64,000 nt of DNA from JAPWJZ01 sp041287865 (lineage in GTDB: Bacteria; Pseudomonadota; Alphaproteobacteria; Micavibrionales; UBA2020): NCBI GenBank assembly GCA_041287865.1, contig JBGGMV010000037.1:1-64000 (forward strand), written 5' to 3'. The notes beneath the pieces were generated by a model. The model did no database searches. It was given only the letters and a program-made list of their open reading frames with translations, and was not told where the DNA came from. A program made the position numbers and the translations under genes. Positions 1-7,793 of this stretch are shown one piece after another. How positions within the stretch are numbered: the first letter of the stretch is position 1; every line of letters begins with the position of its first letter.

Positions 1-123
1 ATCCTGCCGCTCTTTGAAGAGGCCTATAAAAAACGCGTGACGGACGAAATTGACAAGGTTTACGCGGGCGCTGAAACCGACGTGAAGGTGCGCCCCATCC
101 GCCTGAAACCTCAGCCTAAATAA
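1..123 (+). CDS. C-terminal end of an unidentified protein
   Basis: An open frame enters from the left edge and ends at TAA 121-123, giving 40 residues (ILPLFEEAYKKR... ending RLKPQPK). The tail is charged, with an acidic and lysine-rich helix-like stretch and a basic end. The start lies outside the window, so no family can be named. It reads in the same direction as the yqgE gene 65 bases downstream. In the gap the CCCCG at about 124 and CGGGG at about 143 could form a weak stem, without a clear T-run. Confidence 0.5.
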   Translation: MLPLFEEAYKKRVTDEIDKVYAGAETDVKVRPIRLKPQPK

Positions 124-187
124 CCCCGCATTTACAGCCGCTTCGGGGCTTTACGCATCGGTAAGCCTTTTTTGATAAAATTGAGTA

Positions 188-802
188 ATGGCAACACGAA
201 AAACCCCCGACGTTCCACAACAGATAGACCCCTTGCTGATGCAGGGCGAAAGCCCGCTGCGCAACCGGCTGCTGATCGCCATGCCGCAATTGCATGACGG
301 TCTGTTCACCAAGAGCGTCATTTATATGTGCGCGCATAGCACGGCGGGCGCCATGGGCATCGTCATCAACCAGAGACTTCCCGAAGTACACTTCGGCGAT
401 CTTTTGAGCCAGCTGCACCTGCCCAAATCGCAAATGATTGTCGAACCCATCGTCCATTTCGGCGGGCCGGTGGAAGCAGGCCGCGGCTTCGTGCTTCATT
501 CCGCCGATTTCATGCGCGAGGATACGGTGCGCATCAACGAGCAGCTTTGCGTCACGGGCACGATCGATATTCTGAAAGCGATTGCGGAGGGCAAAGGCCC
601 GCACCGCAGCATCTTCGCGCTGGGCTATGCGGGCTGGGGCCCCGGACAGCTGGAGGCGGAGATACAGGCCAATTCATGGCTGACAGGGCCGCCCGACGAT
701 GATTTGCTGTTCAGCACCGATATTGCGAAAAAATGGGAAAAATCCCTGTCGCGCATCGGCATCGACCCCTTCAGCCTTTCGGCTGATGTGGGCCACGCTT
801 AA
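188..802 (+). CDS. yqgE: YqgE/AlgH family protein (UPF0301)
   Basis: This 204-residue protein matches the UPF0301 (YqgE/AlgH) family over its whole length. Landmarks are SPLRNRLLIAMPQL near residue 22, the GAMGIVINQ stretch near residue 55, HFGGPVEAGRGFVLH near 93 and GYAGWGPGQLEAEI near 145, all in the family order. The length is normal for the family. AlgH was first described as an alginate regulator in Pseudomonas, but no biochemical activity is firmly established, so no function is assigned. The ATG at 188 is the only sensible start. It ends base-to-base against the convergent acetyltransferase gene. Confidence 0.93.
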   Translation: MATRKTPDVPQQIDPLLMQGESPLRNRLLIAMPQLHDGLFTKSVIYMCAHSTAGAMGIVINQRLPEVHFGDLLSQLHLPKSQMIVEPIVHFGGPVEAGRGFVLHSADFMREDTVRINEQLCVTGTIDILKAIAEGKGPHRSIFALGYAGWGPGQLEAEIQANSWLTGPPDDDLLFSTDIAKKWEKSLSRIGIDPFSLSADVGHA

Positions 803-1411
803 TCAAGCCACGGGTTCCGCAAGTGAAATGAATTCCTCGCGTAAGAGCGAGAATATCTGGTGATCGCGCCAGATGCCCGCGATCTTGATGTATTTGCGGG
901 CGATGCCTTCTTCCTGAAAGCCGCAGTTCTTCAGCACTTTCTGGCTGGCTTCGTTTTCGGGCAGCGTGCCGGCCTGCAACCTGTGCAGTTTCAGCGCGCG
1001 GAAGGAAAACTGGCAGGCGAGCAGCAGGGCTTCGGTCATGAAGCCCTGTTTCGTTTCGCGTTCGTCCATCCAGTAGCCGATGGTGGCCATCTGGCCCGCG
1101 CCGCGCACGATATTATTGACGGAAACGCCGCCGATCAGCTGGTCGCTGTCGTAGCGGAAGACGAAGAATACATAAGCCTTGTCATCGCGCCAGTCGGACT
1201 GGTAAACGGCAAGTCGCTGGAAATAGCCGTCGCGGGTGATGTTGGTGAGCGTCGCCTGCGGGCTCCAGGGTTTCAGGAAATCGTGGTTGCGGTCGCGCAC
1301 CTCGACCCATTGCCGCCAGTCGGCGCGCTGGGGCGGGCGGACATAGAGACGCTCGCCGGTAATGCAAAGCGGCTCGACGACGCTGTCGTTCTTGAAAAGC
1401 TGCAGGACCAT
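803..1411 (-). CDS. GNAT family N-acetyltransferase, RimJ/RimL type
   Basis: About 202 residues with the layout of the RimJ/RimL branch of GNAT acetyltransferases, which transfer acetyl from acetyl-CoA to N-terminal or small-molecule amines. Visible landmarks are ERLYVRPPQRADWRQW near the N-terminus, the GYWMDERETKQGFMTEAL acetyl-CoA-binding region, and LQAGTLPENEASQKVLKNCGF, the usual C-terminal signature. I chose the ATG at 1411. A TTG three codons upstream (1420) lies closer to the GGGG stretch and is possible. The substrate is unknown; the RimJ-like fold favours a protein N-terminus. Confidence 0.85.
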   Translation of the reverse strand: MVLQLFKNDSVVEPLCITGERLYVRPPQRADWRQWVEVRDRNHDFLKPWSPQATLTNITRDGYFQRLAVYQSDWRDDKAYVFFVFRYDSDQLIGGVSVNNIVRGAGQMATIGYWMDERETKQGFMTEALLLACQFSFRALKLHRLQAGTLPENEASQKVLKNCGFQEEGIARKYIKIAGIWRDHQIFSLLREEFISLAEPVA

Positions 1412-1502
1412 AGGTTTCAAACGCCCCTTGACCGGAAAAGCCCTTAAAAATAACTGTTTTTAGACAATATATCATCTATATTGGGGGCAAAAGGGACTTC
1501 GG

Positions 1503-2684
1503 ATGTCTGCACAAAAAAGCCTATCTTCCATAATTATGGCGCTTGCCACGGGTTTGATGCTCGTCTCCGCCGCGCCTGCCGATTCCGCCGTGATCAAGGC
1601 GGCCAAGAAACCGCCCTTTGTGGTGAAAACCGAAAAGAAAACCGTGCGCCAGCTGCGCCGCGACGCAGGCGCTGCCTCGACCCTGCCGCGTCCCGTCAAG
1701 CGTGGCGCCGCCGAGGCCGCCACGGCCGAAGGCCCGCTGCCGCTGAAAGACATCGACGAGAATATTCCGCTGCCGCCCTATCCCGCCGGCGCCCGCACCT
1801 GGGTCGGTGAATCGCAGGCCTATAGCGTGGGCGAGGAAGATACCTTCGCCGATATCGCGCGCCATTTCGGCCTTGGCTATGTCGAGCTGCGCGCCGCGAA
1901 CCCGGGCGTCGACCCTTGGGCGCCGCTGCCGGGCGATACGCTGGTCATCCCCTCCTTCAACCTGCTGCCGCGCGCGAAACAGGAAGGCATCGTCGTCAAC
2001 CTTGGCAAGATGCGGATGTATTACTTCAACCAGGGCCCCGGCCGCGCGCCGCTGTCTTTCGCGCTCGGCATCGGCCGCGAAGGACTGGAAACGCCCGTCG
2101 GAGAAACGCGCATCGTGCGCAAGCTGGCCGGCCCCACATGGTTCCCGACGCCGCGCATGAAGAAGGACAAGCCCTGGCTGCCCTCCGCCATTTCGCCGGG
2201 GGCTGCCAACCCGCTGGGCACCCACGCCCTCTATCTCGGCTGGCCTGAATTCCTGATCCACGGATCGAACAAGCCCTGGGGCATCGGCAGGCGCGTCAGT
2301 TCAGGCTGCATGCGCATGTATCCCGAAGATATCGTACAATTGTTCGCCATGGCGGGCCCGGGCACCAAAGTCACCGTCGTCGATCAACCCGTACTGGTGG
2401 GCTGGGTGGATAACGAGCTGTACCTTGAAGCCAACCCGTCGAAAACGCAGAGCAATAATATCGAGGTCGACGGCGCGGTATCGCTGAAGCCGATGTCGGA
2501 AGGCCTGCGCAAGACGATCACCGAGGCGGCAGGCGAATATGCGAACCGCATCGACTGGTCGACCGCCGACCGCGCGGTGAGAGAGCGCCGCGGTTATCCC
2601 GTGCTGATCGCCGTGCGTGGCACGGCCAAGGCGTCATCGCCGCAGCACAACTATCCCTCGCGCAGCCAGCAGTACAATTACTAA
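1503..2684 (+). CDS. L,D-transpeptidase (YkuD fold) with LysM-like domain
   Basis: A 393-residue periplasmic enzyme expected to make or use non-classical (3-3) peptidoglycan cross-links or to anchor envelope proteins. The first ~29 residues are a signal peptide ending at an AxA-type site (APADSA). A LysM-like peptidoglycan-binding segment follows at about 105-155 (YSVGEEDTFADIARHFG ... PGDTLVIPSF). The YkuD catalytic domain starts near 165, with the signature HGSNKPW...VSSGCMRM: His253 and nucleophile Cys269 are both present. The C-terminal ~100 residues after the catalytic core are low-complexity and basic. The layout matches the ErfK/YbiS family. It stands alone between its own start region and a hairpin terminator. 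Confidence 0.92.
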   Translation: MSAQKSLSSIIMALATGLMLVSAAPADSAVIKAAKKPPFVVKTEKKTVRQLRRDAGAASTLPRPVKRGAAEAATAEGPLPLKDIDENIPLPPYPAGARTWVGESQAYSVGEEDTFADIARHFGLGYVELRAANPGVDPWAPLPGDTLVIPSFNLLPRAKQEGIVVNLGKMRMYYFNQGPGRAPLSFALGIGREGLETPVGETRIVRKLAGPTWFPTPRMKKDKPWLPSAISPGAANPLGTHALYLGWPEFLIHGSNKPWGIGRRVSSGCMRMYPEDIVQLFAMAGPGTKVTVVDQPVLVGWVDNELYLEANPSKTQSNNIEVDGAVSLKPMSEGLRKTITEAAGEYANRIDWSTADRAVRERRGYPVLIAVRGTAKASSPQHNYPSRSQQYNY

Positions 2685-2746
2685 TCAGAAAATATCCAGT
2701 GCGAATTTCGCGCATATTCATTGCGCAGATTCCGCGCAAACAAAAA

Positions 2747-2772
2747 CCGCGCCGGTGAAACACCTGGCGCGG
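2747..2772. terminator. Bidirectional hairpin between convergent genes
   Basis: CCGCGCC-GGTGAAACACCT-GGCGCGG folds into a 7-bp GC stem that extends inward through GTG/CAC. It is flanked by A-rich sequence on the left and a T-rich stretch on the right. It sits between the stops of the L,D-transpeptidase (+) and the small lipoprotein (-), where a shared terminator is expected. Confidence 0.6.
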
Positions 2773-2799
2773 CTGTTGTTATCCCTTGCGGGATAAAGC

Positions 2800-2964
2800 T
2801 TACTTCTGCAGCGAGCGATGAACTGCGGTGTCTGCTTTTTGTTCGACGACGGTGCCGTCGCCAGCCGTGCGGCCCGAAGACATCGGGGTCCAGGTGCCGT
2901 TGTTTTGGCAAGCAGCGACTGCGAGCAGAGCGAACATGGAAAGAGCGGTGATGGTGCGTTTCAT
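2800..2964 (-). CDS. Small putative lipoprotein
   Basis: A 54-residue protein: basic N-terminus, hydrophobic core and the lipobox VAAC with Cys19, then a short polar, mostly disordered tail containing a TAGDGTVVEQKADT segment. It should be exported, lipidated at Cys19 and held in an envelope membrane. The ATG at 2964 is preceded by an AGAGGAAA ribosome-binding site; the frame remains open upstream to 3027 but that part has no signal-peptide character. It lies downstream of amiC on the same strand. Function unknown; entericidin-sized lipoproteins look similar in outline but there is no sequence match I can claim. Confidence 0.7.
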   Translation of the reverse strand: MKRTITALSMFALLAVAACQNNGTWTPMSSGRTAGDGTVVEQKADTAVHRSLQK

Positions 2965-3066
2965 AGTTTTTTCCTCTATTGGTTTGCCCTCCCGAAAGAG
3001 AGCCGTTGTACAACGTTGTAACAGCATGTTTTTACTACATATACTGCCGCAAGTCCATAGACTTAC

Positions 3067-3080
3067 AGGGTTTAAACCCT
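3067..3080. repeat. 14-bp perfect palindrome AGGGTTTAAACCCT
   Basis: A perfect palindrome lies between the amiC stop and the start of the small lipoprotein gene, about 100 bases upstream of the lipoprotein ATG. A half-site-like AAGGGTTAA follows at about 3089. It has no T-run on either side, so an operator-like site is more likely than a terminator. No regulator can be named. Confidence 0.35.
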
Positions 3081-3106
3081 ATCACGCAAGGGTTAAGGCA
3101 CTCTTA

Positions 3107-4510
3107 TCAGAGCTTCTGGAGGGAGTGTATTTTTCGAAAATAGGCGTCAATGCCGTCCACGATCGCTCCCGATATTTTTCGATGGAACTGCGGCGAGGTA
3201 AGCAGTTTTACCTCATCAGCATTGGATAAAAAGCCTGTTTCGATGAGCACGGAAGGCACGTCCGGCGCCTTCAAAACAGCGAAGCCGGCGGCCCTGTGGG
3301 AATTTGGCAACAGTCTTACACTATTATTTATGAGCGCTTCTTCGACGTATTTCCCGAGCAATTTCGATTCGTTCATTTTCTCGCGCATCGCAAGGTCGAG
3401 CAGGATATCGGCCACATCCTGGCTTTCGGCCGCAAGGTCGACGCCCGCCACGACGCCCGAATTGTTTTCCTGCTCGGCAAGGCGCGCGGTTTCATGGTCG
3501 GACGCATTTTCGGAGAGCGTATAGAGCGACGCACCGCGCACGCCCGTGCGCCCGATCTTGTCAGCATGGATGGAGATAAACAGATCGCCCTTCACGCGGC
3601 GCGAAAAGGCGACACGTTCGCGCAAACGGATATAAACGTCGGTGTTGCGCGTCAGCACGGCCTTGTAGCGGCCGGTTTCCTCCAGCTGTCTCGCCAGTTG
3701 CTTCGCGACCTGCAGCGTGATGTGTTTTTCACGCGCGCCGCCCTTGCCCACCGCGCCGGGATCGGCGCCGCCGTGGCCGGGGTCGATGACGATGGTGTAT
3801 TTGCGTTTCCCAAAGGGCTTGCGCTGCGGCTGTCCCGGTATTGATTTTACAGGCGCATCATCGGCAGGCGCCGGAATGATGTCACGCGCGATGCGGTCCT
3901 GCATCCGCGCGAAATCGGAATCCGGCTTGCGCGCCTTGCCGGGGCCCTTGAGGTCGCGGTTGCCGTGAACGTCGCCGAGGCGCGCCTGAAAGAGGTTCAC
4001 CGACGCAGGCTTCAGGTCGATCACAAGGCGCGGCAGGTTGAACGAAGTCTTGGGCAGCATAAAGGCCTGCGACACTAGCGCGGGCGCGCCGAGGTCGAAG
4101 ATGATGCGCGTCAGGCCGTCATCGAGCGCGCCGCTGCGGTAGCCCTTGATCATTCGTTCCGTCAGCAGCCCCGATTTCGGCGCATGCCAGTTGCCGGGCG
4201 GAAGATCGACCACAAGGCGTGTCGGGTCTGACAGGTGAAAGACACGGAAATCCACCCTCTGGTTGAATTCGATGACGATGCGCGACTGGCCGGAATGTGT
4301 GCCGAAGCGCACGGCTTCGATCGCAAGGGGCAGGGGCAGCGATGGGCGGGCGGCGGGTACCTGATAGACAGGAGCCTTCTTGGCAGGCGCAGCATCGGCC
4401 ACACCCAACCAGAGCGGCAGCAATAGCGCCATAACTATGTAAAGAAAGCGACTCGAACGCACGGCAAAGGCCCCCAAACCCCGGCTGCAGTGCGTCCAGT
4501 ATATCCGCAT
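3107..4510 (-). CDS. amiC: N-acetylmuramoyl-L-alanine amidase, AmiC type (AMIN + Amidase_3)
   Basis: A 467-residue periplasmic zinc amidase that cleaves the amide bond between MurNAc and the stem peptide, normally during daughter-cell separation. After a hydrophobic leader (residues ~24-40) comes an AMIN domain at about 60-165 (IEAVRFGTHSGQSRIVIEF, RLVVDLPPG), which targets such enzymes to septal peptidoglycan. The Amidase_3 domain begins near 235: VIDPGHGGADPGAVG with zinc ligand His246, FISIHAD with His315, and VLIETGFLSN near the C-terminus. Family amidases are usually autoinhibited and switched on by EnvC or NlpD; neither is in the window. Start could alternatively be the internal Met at residue 27. 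Confidence 0.93.
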   Translation of the reverse strand: MRIYWTHCSRGLGAFAVRSSRFLYIVMALLLPLWLGVADAAPAKKAPVYQVPAARPSLPLPLAIEAVRFGTHSGQSRIVIEFNQRVDFRVFHLSDPTRLVVDLPPGNWHAPKSGLLTERMIKGYRSGALDDGLTRIIFDLGAPALVSQAFMLPKTSFNLPRLVIDLKPASVNLFQARLGDVHGNRDLKGPGKARKPDSDFARMQDRIARDIIPAPADDAPVKSIPGQPQRKPFGKRKYTIVIDPGHGGADPGAVGKGGAREKHITLQVAKQLARQLEETGRYKAVLTRNTDVYIRLRERVAFSRRVKGDLFISIHADKIGRTGVRGASLYTLSENASDHETARLAEQENNSGVVAGVDLAAESQDVADILLDLAMREKMNESKLLGKYVEEALINNSVRLLPNSHRAAGFAVLKAPDVPSVLIETGFLSNADEVKLLTSPQFHRKISGAIVDGIDAYFRKIHSLQKL

Positions 4511-4571
4511 TACCGCAGGCTCTACAATAAATAATGCGATTCCAGCACGTTACATAGTTTCTAAATATATA

Positions 4572-4601
4572 TTGAGTGCACGCTTTGATTGGGACTATGA
4601 T
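4572..4601 (+). promoter_or_regulatory. Candidate sigma-70 promoter for rne
   Basis: TTGAGT, an 18-base spacer and TATGAT. If used, the rne mRNA would carry a leader of about 340 bases. Found by eye; the strength is uncertain. Confidence 0.35.
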
Positions 4602-4784
4602 GGAGATGCGACAAAAGCGCCCTTTTCCATAGCTTTATAGCGTGTTGTAAAGAGTGGCGTTCGGTCAACGAGTTTTGAGGTCTGGTTCGTTTTACCTCCT
4701 CCCCTCCGGATGCTTTTCCGCTGGCGGCAGTACTAAACGGACAACGGTGATAACGAGACGACAAGCGATTTAAGTCTTTAAGCA

Positions 4785-4837
4785 GCGTCCACCCCCTCCC
4801 TTTGAGGACGCTCTCTCCCGCAAGGCAGATGGGACGC
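4785..4837 (+). promoter_or_regulatory. rne leader with two mutually exclusive stems
   Basis: GCGTCC at 4785-4790 can pair either with GGACGC at 4806-4811 or with the second GGACGC at 4832-4837. Only one stem can form at a time. The first encloses a pyrimidine-rich loop, the second a purine and pyrimidine mix. It lies about 110 bases before the rne ATG. Confidence 0.35.
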
Positions 4838-4946
4838 TTGGTCTAGAACGGATCCGTGCAGGCCTTCTTCAAAACATCGGTGCGCCCTTGTTTCCCCTTT
4901 TGTCGCAGGGGGATGGCAAGGCGGCGCGCCCTATAAGGAATTAAAA

Positions 4947-7724
4947 ATGACAAAGCGCATGCTGATTGATGCCACACATCCCGAGGAAACAAGGGTCGCG
5001 GTGGTGACGGGAAGCCGTCTGGATGAATACGATTTTGAAACGGTTGTCAGGAAACAGCTTAAAGGCAACATCTACCTGGTAAAGGTAACAAGGGTCGAGC
5101 CCTCGCTGCAGGCCGCCTTCGTCGACTTCGGCGGAAACCGCCACGGCTTCCTGCCCTTCCCCGAAATTCACCCCGATTATTACCGCATCCCGATCGCCGA
5201 CCGCGAGGCCCTGCTGGCCGAGGAACGCGCGCTGGCCGCAGAACAAGCCGCCCGCGAGGACGAGGAAGACGCAGCCGAGCTGGCAGCCCAAGGCCAGAGC
5301 ATCGAGGATTTCGATGACGAGGAAGAAGACGGCACCGAAGACGAAGCCAATGCCGCGGCCGACGACTATGTGCCGAAGCACACCGGCTCGATCGCCGAGG
5401 AAATCGCGCGCGACGGCGTCATCTCCGAGCCCGAAGAAGACAACGACGAGGAAGAGGCTTCTTCCGAAACGTCATCTGAAGAACAGCATCCCGCCCCGCA
5501 GGAAAGCGCGCTCAGCGAAGGCGCTGCACCGGCCTCCGAAGGCGGCGAACAGCCCGCACCCGAAAAAGACGATGTCGAAACCGTCGGCGGCGACGCTGTC
5601 GAACAGCCCGTCTACCGCTCCAGCATCAAGCGCCGCTACAAGATCCAGGAAGTGATCAAGCGCAACCAGATCATGCTCATCCAGATCGCCAAGGAAGAGC
5701 GCGGCAACAAGGGAGCGGCCGTCACCTCTTATATCTCGCTCCCCGGCCGCTATTGCGTGCTGATGCCGAACAGCCCCCGTGGCGGCGGCGTGTCGCGCAA
5801 GGTTTCCAATGCAAAAGACCGCCAGCGCCTGAAGAAAATCCTGATCGAGCTGAACGTGCCGGAAGGCATGTCGGTGATCCTGCGCACCGCGGGCGTTTCC
5901 CGCTCGAAGGCCGAGATCAAGCGCGACCTCGACTACCTGCTGCGCCTCTGGGACCAGATCCGCGAACTCACCCTGCAATCGACCGCACCCGCGCTGATCT
6001 ACGAAGAAGGCAATCTGATCAAGCGTGCGATCCGCGACCTTTACCGCCGCGAGATCGACGAAGTGCATGTGGCCGGCGAAGAAGCCTACAAGACCGCGCA
6101 TGATTTCATGCGCACGCTGATGCCCAGCCACGCCTCGCGCATCCAGCACTATACCGACAATTCGATGCCGCTCTTCTTCCGCTATCAGGTGGAGAGCCAG
6201 ATCGACGAGATCCACAGCCCCACCGTGCACCTGAAATCGGGCGGCTATATCGTCATCAACCCGACCGAAGCCATGGTCTCCATCGACGTCAACTCGGGGC
6301 GCGCCACCAAGGGCAGGCACATCGAGGAAACGGCGCTGAAAACCAACCTTGAAGCGGCAGACGAAGTGGCCCGCCAGTTGCGCCTGCGCGACCAGGGCGG
6401 CCTGATCGTCATCGACTTCATCGACATGGAAGACAAGCGCAACAACCGCATTGTGGAGCGCCGTTTGCGCGACGCGATGCAGCATGACCGCGCGCGCATC
6501 CAGCTGGGCCGCATTTCGGCCTTCGGCCTGCTTGAACTGTCACGCCAGCGCCTGCACCCGTCGCTGGTCGAAACCAACTTCGAGACCTGCAAGCACTGCA
6601 ACGGCGCCGGCCTTGTCCGCACCGTGGAAACGACCGGCGTGATGATTTTGCGCTCGCTGGAAGAAGAATGCATGCGCGCGAAATCGTCGGAGATCCGCAT
6701 CACGGCTCCGGCAGCCATCGCGCTCTATCTCTTCAACCACAAGCGCGAAATGCTCTCGGTCCTCGAGAAACGTTATAGCGTGAAGGTCTCGGTCAGCGTC
6801 GACGATACTCTCGTGAAGCCGAACTTCCAGATCGAGGGCGTGAAATCGCTGCATGAACGCGCGGACAACCGTCCGCGCCGTCCGGCACCGGTGCAGACCG
6901 TCGATATGTCGGACCTGCCGGACATTCCCGAAGACCAGATCACCGACGATTCAACCGTCGCTGACGACAGCCGCTTTGAAGACGAAGGCGGCGACGCTGG
7001 AGATCGCGGCGATCGCGGCGGACGTCACCACCATCACGGTGGTGGTGGCGGCGGCGGTGGTGGACGTGACCGCGGTGGCTTTGGCGACGACGGTGGCCGC
7101 AGACGCGGACGCCGTGGCGGCAAGCGCCGTGGCGGACGCCATCGTGACGGCGACCGCAACTTCGGCGATCGCGGCGGACGCCCCCATCATGGCGGCCAGG
7201 GTGGCGGCCAAGGCGGCCATCATCACGGCGGTGGTGAAGGCGGCGGCGAAGCTTTCCCGCAGGATGCAGAACAACCCGTCTTTGCAGGCGCCAGCGACCC
7301 TCAGGGCGAAGGCTTCCAGCCCTCCGCCGAAGGCCAGCCCGCTGAAGGCGGCCATCAGGGCGGTGGACATCATCAAGGTGGCGAACGTGGCGACCGTAAC
7401 CGTGGCGGCAGACGCCGCGGCGGACGTGGCCGCGGACGCGACCGTAACCGTGGCGGCGACCGCCATGGCGGCCAGCGTCACGGCCAGCACGGCGGCGGGC
7501 ATCATCAGGGTGGCGGCGAAGGCGGCCAACCCTCGGGCGATACCGGCGGCGGCAACGAGAGCTTCAACAACGCGCCGCAGGGCGGTAACGATTCCCCTCC
7601 CCCGCGCCGCGAATACAGCGCGCCGCAGGACAGCGGCAATTCCATGCCCGAAGCAGCCAACGAAGGCGGCGGCGACGGTGACGGAAAAAACCGCAAGGGC
7701 TGGTGGAAGCGTTTGACCGAGTAA
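4947..7724 (+). CDS. rne: Ribonuclease E/G
   Basis: A 925-residue endoribonuclease for mRNA decay and rRNA/tRNA processing, the usual core of the RNA degradosome. The S1 domain (~35-240) is split by a very acidic insertion of roughly 110 residues (~85-210, rich in EE/ED). The catalytic core carries the two magnesium-binding aspartates in SIDVNSG (Asp447) and VIDFIDM (Asp490), and the zinc-link CKHC (Cys548, Cys551). The spacing of these residues equals that of E. coli RNase E (303/346/404/407). From about residue 690 the protein is disordered, with Gly/His/Arg repeats (GGHHQGG, DRGGR), the likely RNA- and partner-binding arm. An AAGGA site precedes the ATG. Confidence 0.97.
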   Translation: MTKRMLIDATHPEETRVAVVTGSRLDEYDFETVVRKQLKGNIYLVKVTRVEPSLQAAFVDFGGNRHGFLPFPEIHPDYYRIPIADREALLAEERALAAEQAAREDEEDAAELAAQGQSIEDFDDEEEDGTEDEANAAADDYVPKHTGSIAEEIARDGVISEPEEDNDEEEASSETSSEEQHPAPQESALSEGAAPASEGGEQPAPEKDDVETVGGDAVEQPVYRSSIKRRYKIQEVIKRNQIMLIQIAKEERGNKGAAVTSYISLPGRYCVLMPNSPRGGGVSRKVSNAKDRQRLKKILIELNVPEGMSVILRTAGVSRSKAEIKRDLDYLLRLWDQIRELTLQSTAPALIYEEGNLIKRAIRDLYRREIDEVHVAGEEAYKTAHDFMRTLMPSHASRIQHYTDNSMPLFFRYQVESQIDEIHSPTVHLKSGGYIVINPTEAMVSIDVNSGRATKGRHIEETALKTNLEAADEVARQLRLRDQGGLIVIDFIDMEDKRNNRIVERRLRDAMQHDRARIQLGRISAFGLLELSRQRLHPSLVETNFETCKHCNGAGLVRTVETTGVMILRSLEEECMRAKSSEIRITAPAAIALYLFNHKREMLSVLEKRYSVKVSVSVDDTLVKPNFQIEGVKSLHERADNRPRRPAPVQTVDMSDLPDIPEDQITDDSTVADDSRFEDEGGDAGDRGDRGGRHHHHGGGGGGGGGRDRGGFGDDGGRRRGRRGGKRRGGRHRDGDRNFGDRGGRPHHGGQGGGQGGHHHGGGEGGGEAFPQDAEQPVFAGASDPQGEGFQPSAEGQPAEGGHQGGGHHQGGERGDRNRGGRRRGGRGRGRDRNRGGDRHGGQRHGQHGGGHHQGGGEGGQPSGDTGGGNESFNNAPQGGNDSPPPRREYSAPQDSGNSMPEAANEGGGDGDGKNRKGWWKRLTE

Positions 7725-7743
7725 GTCAACAATCGCTCAACAA

Positions 7744-7779
7744 AAAACCGGAAGCGGCCAAAGCTCTTCCGGTTTTTTT
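7744..7779. terminator. Rho-independent terminator, rne / divL convergent
   Basis: AAAACCGGAAG ... CTTCCGGTTTT forms an 11-bp stem ending in seven T residues, 20 bases after the rne stop. The A-run on the left makes it usable from the opposite direction too, serving divL, which ends at 7794. Confidence 0.9.
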
Positions 7780-7793
7780 GTGCCTGTCTTTTC

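Larger units (their letters stand above)
4511..4946 (+). other. 436-bp non-coding region: amiC/rne divergent promoters and rne leader
   Basis: No convincing gene lies here. The left third is AT-rich and must hold the promoters of the divergent amiC and rne genes. The right two thirds are structured and would form a long rne mRNA leader. Long leaders are normal for rne because RNase E represses its own synthesis by cutting its leader in studied bacteria; that this happens here is inference. Confidence 0.55.

Noticed and set aside
4561..4764. 67-codon minus-strand frame in the amiC-rne gap
   Set aside because: No ribosome-binding site, no family likeness, and it lies over the promoter and leader region.
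5472..6485. 337-codon minus-strand frame opposite rne
   Set aside because: Antisense to the RNase E S1 and catalytic regions, without start-site or family support.
6951..7529. Ala/Val-rich hydrophobic frame opposite the rne tail that looks like a membrane protein
   Set aside because: It comes from reverse reading of Gly/His/Arg repeat codons; composition alone produces the Ala/Val pattern.
7021..7560. GC-rich near-repeats taken at first as a DNA repeat array
   Set aside because: They encode the Gly/His/Arg low-complexity arm of RNase E and keep the reading frame; not an independent repeat element or CRISPR.
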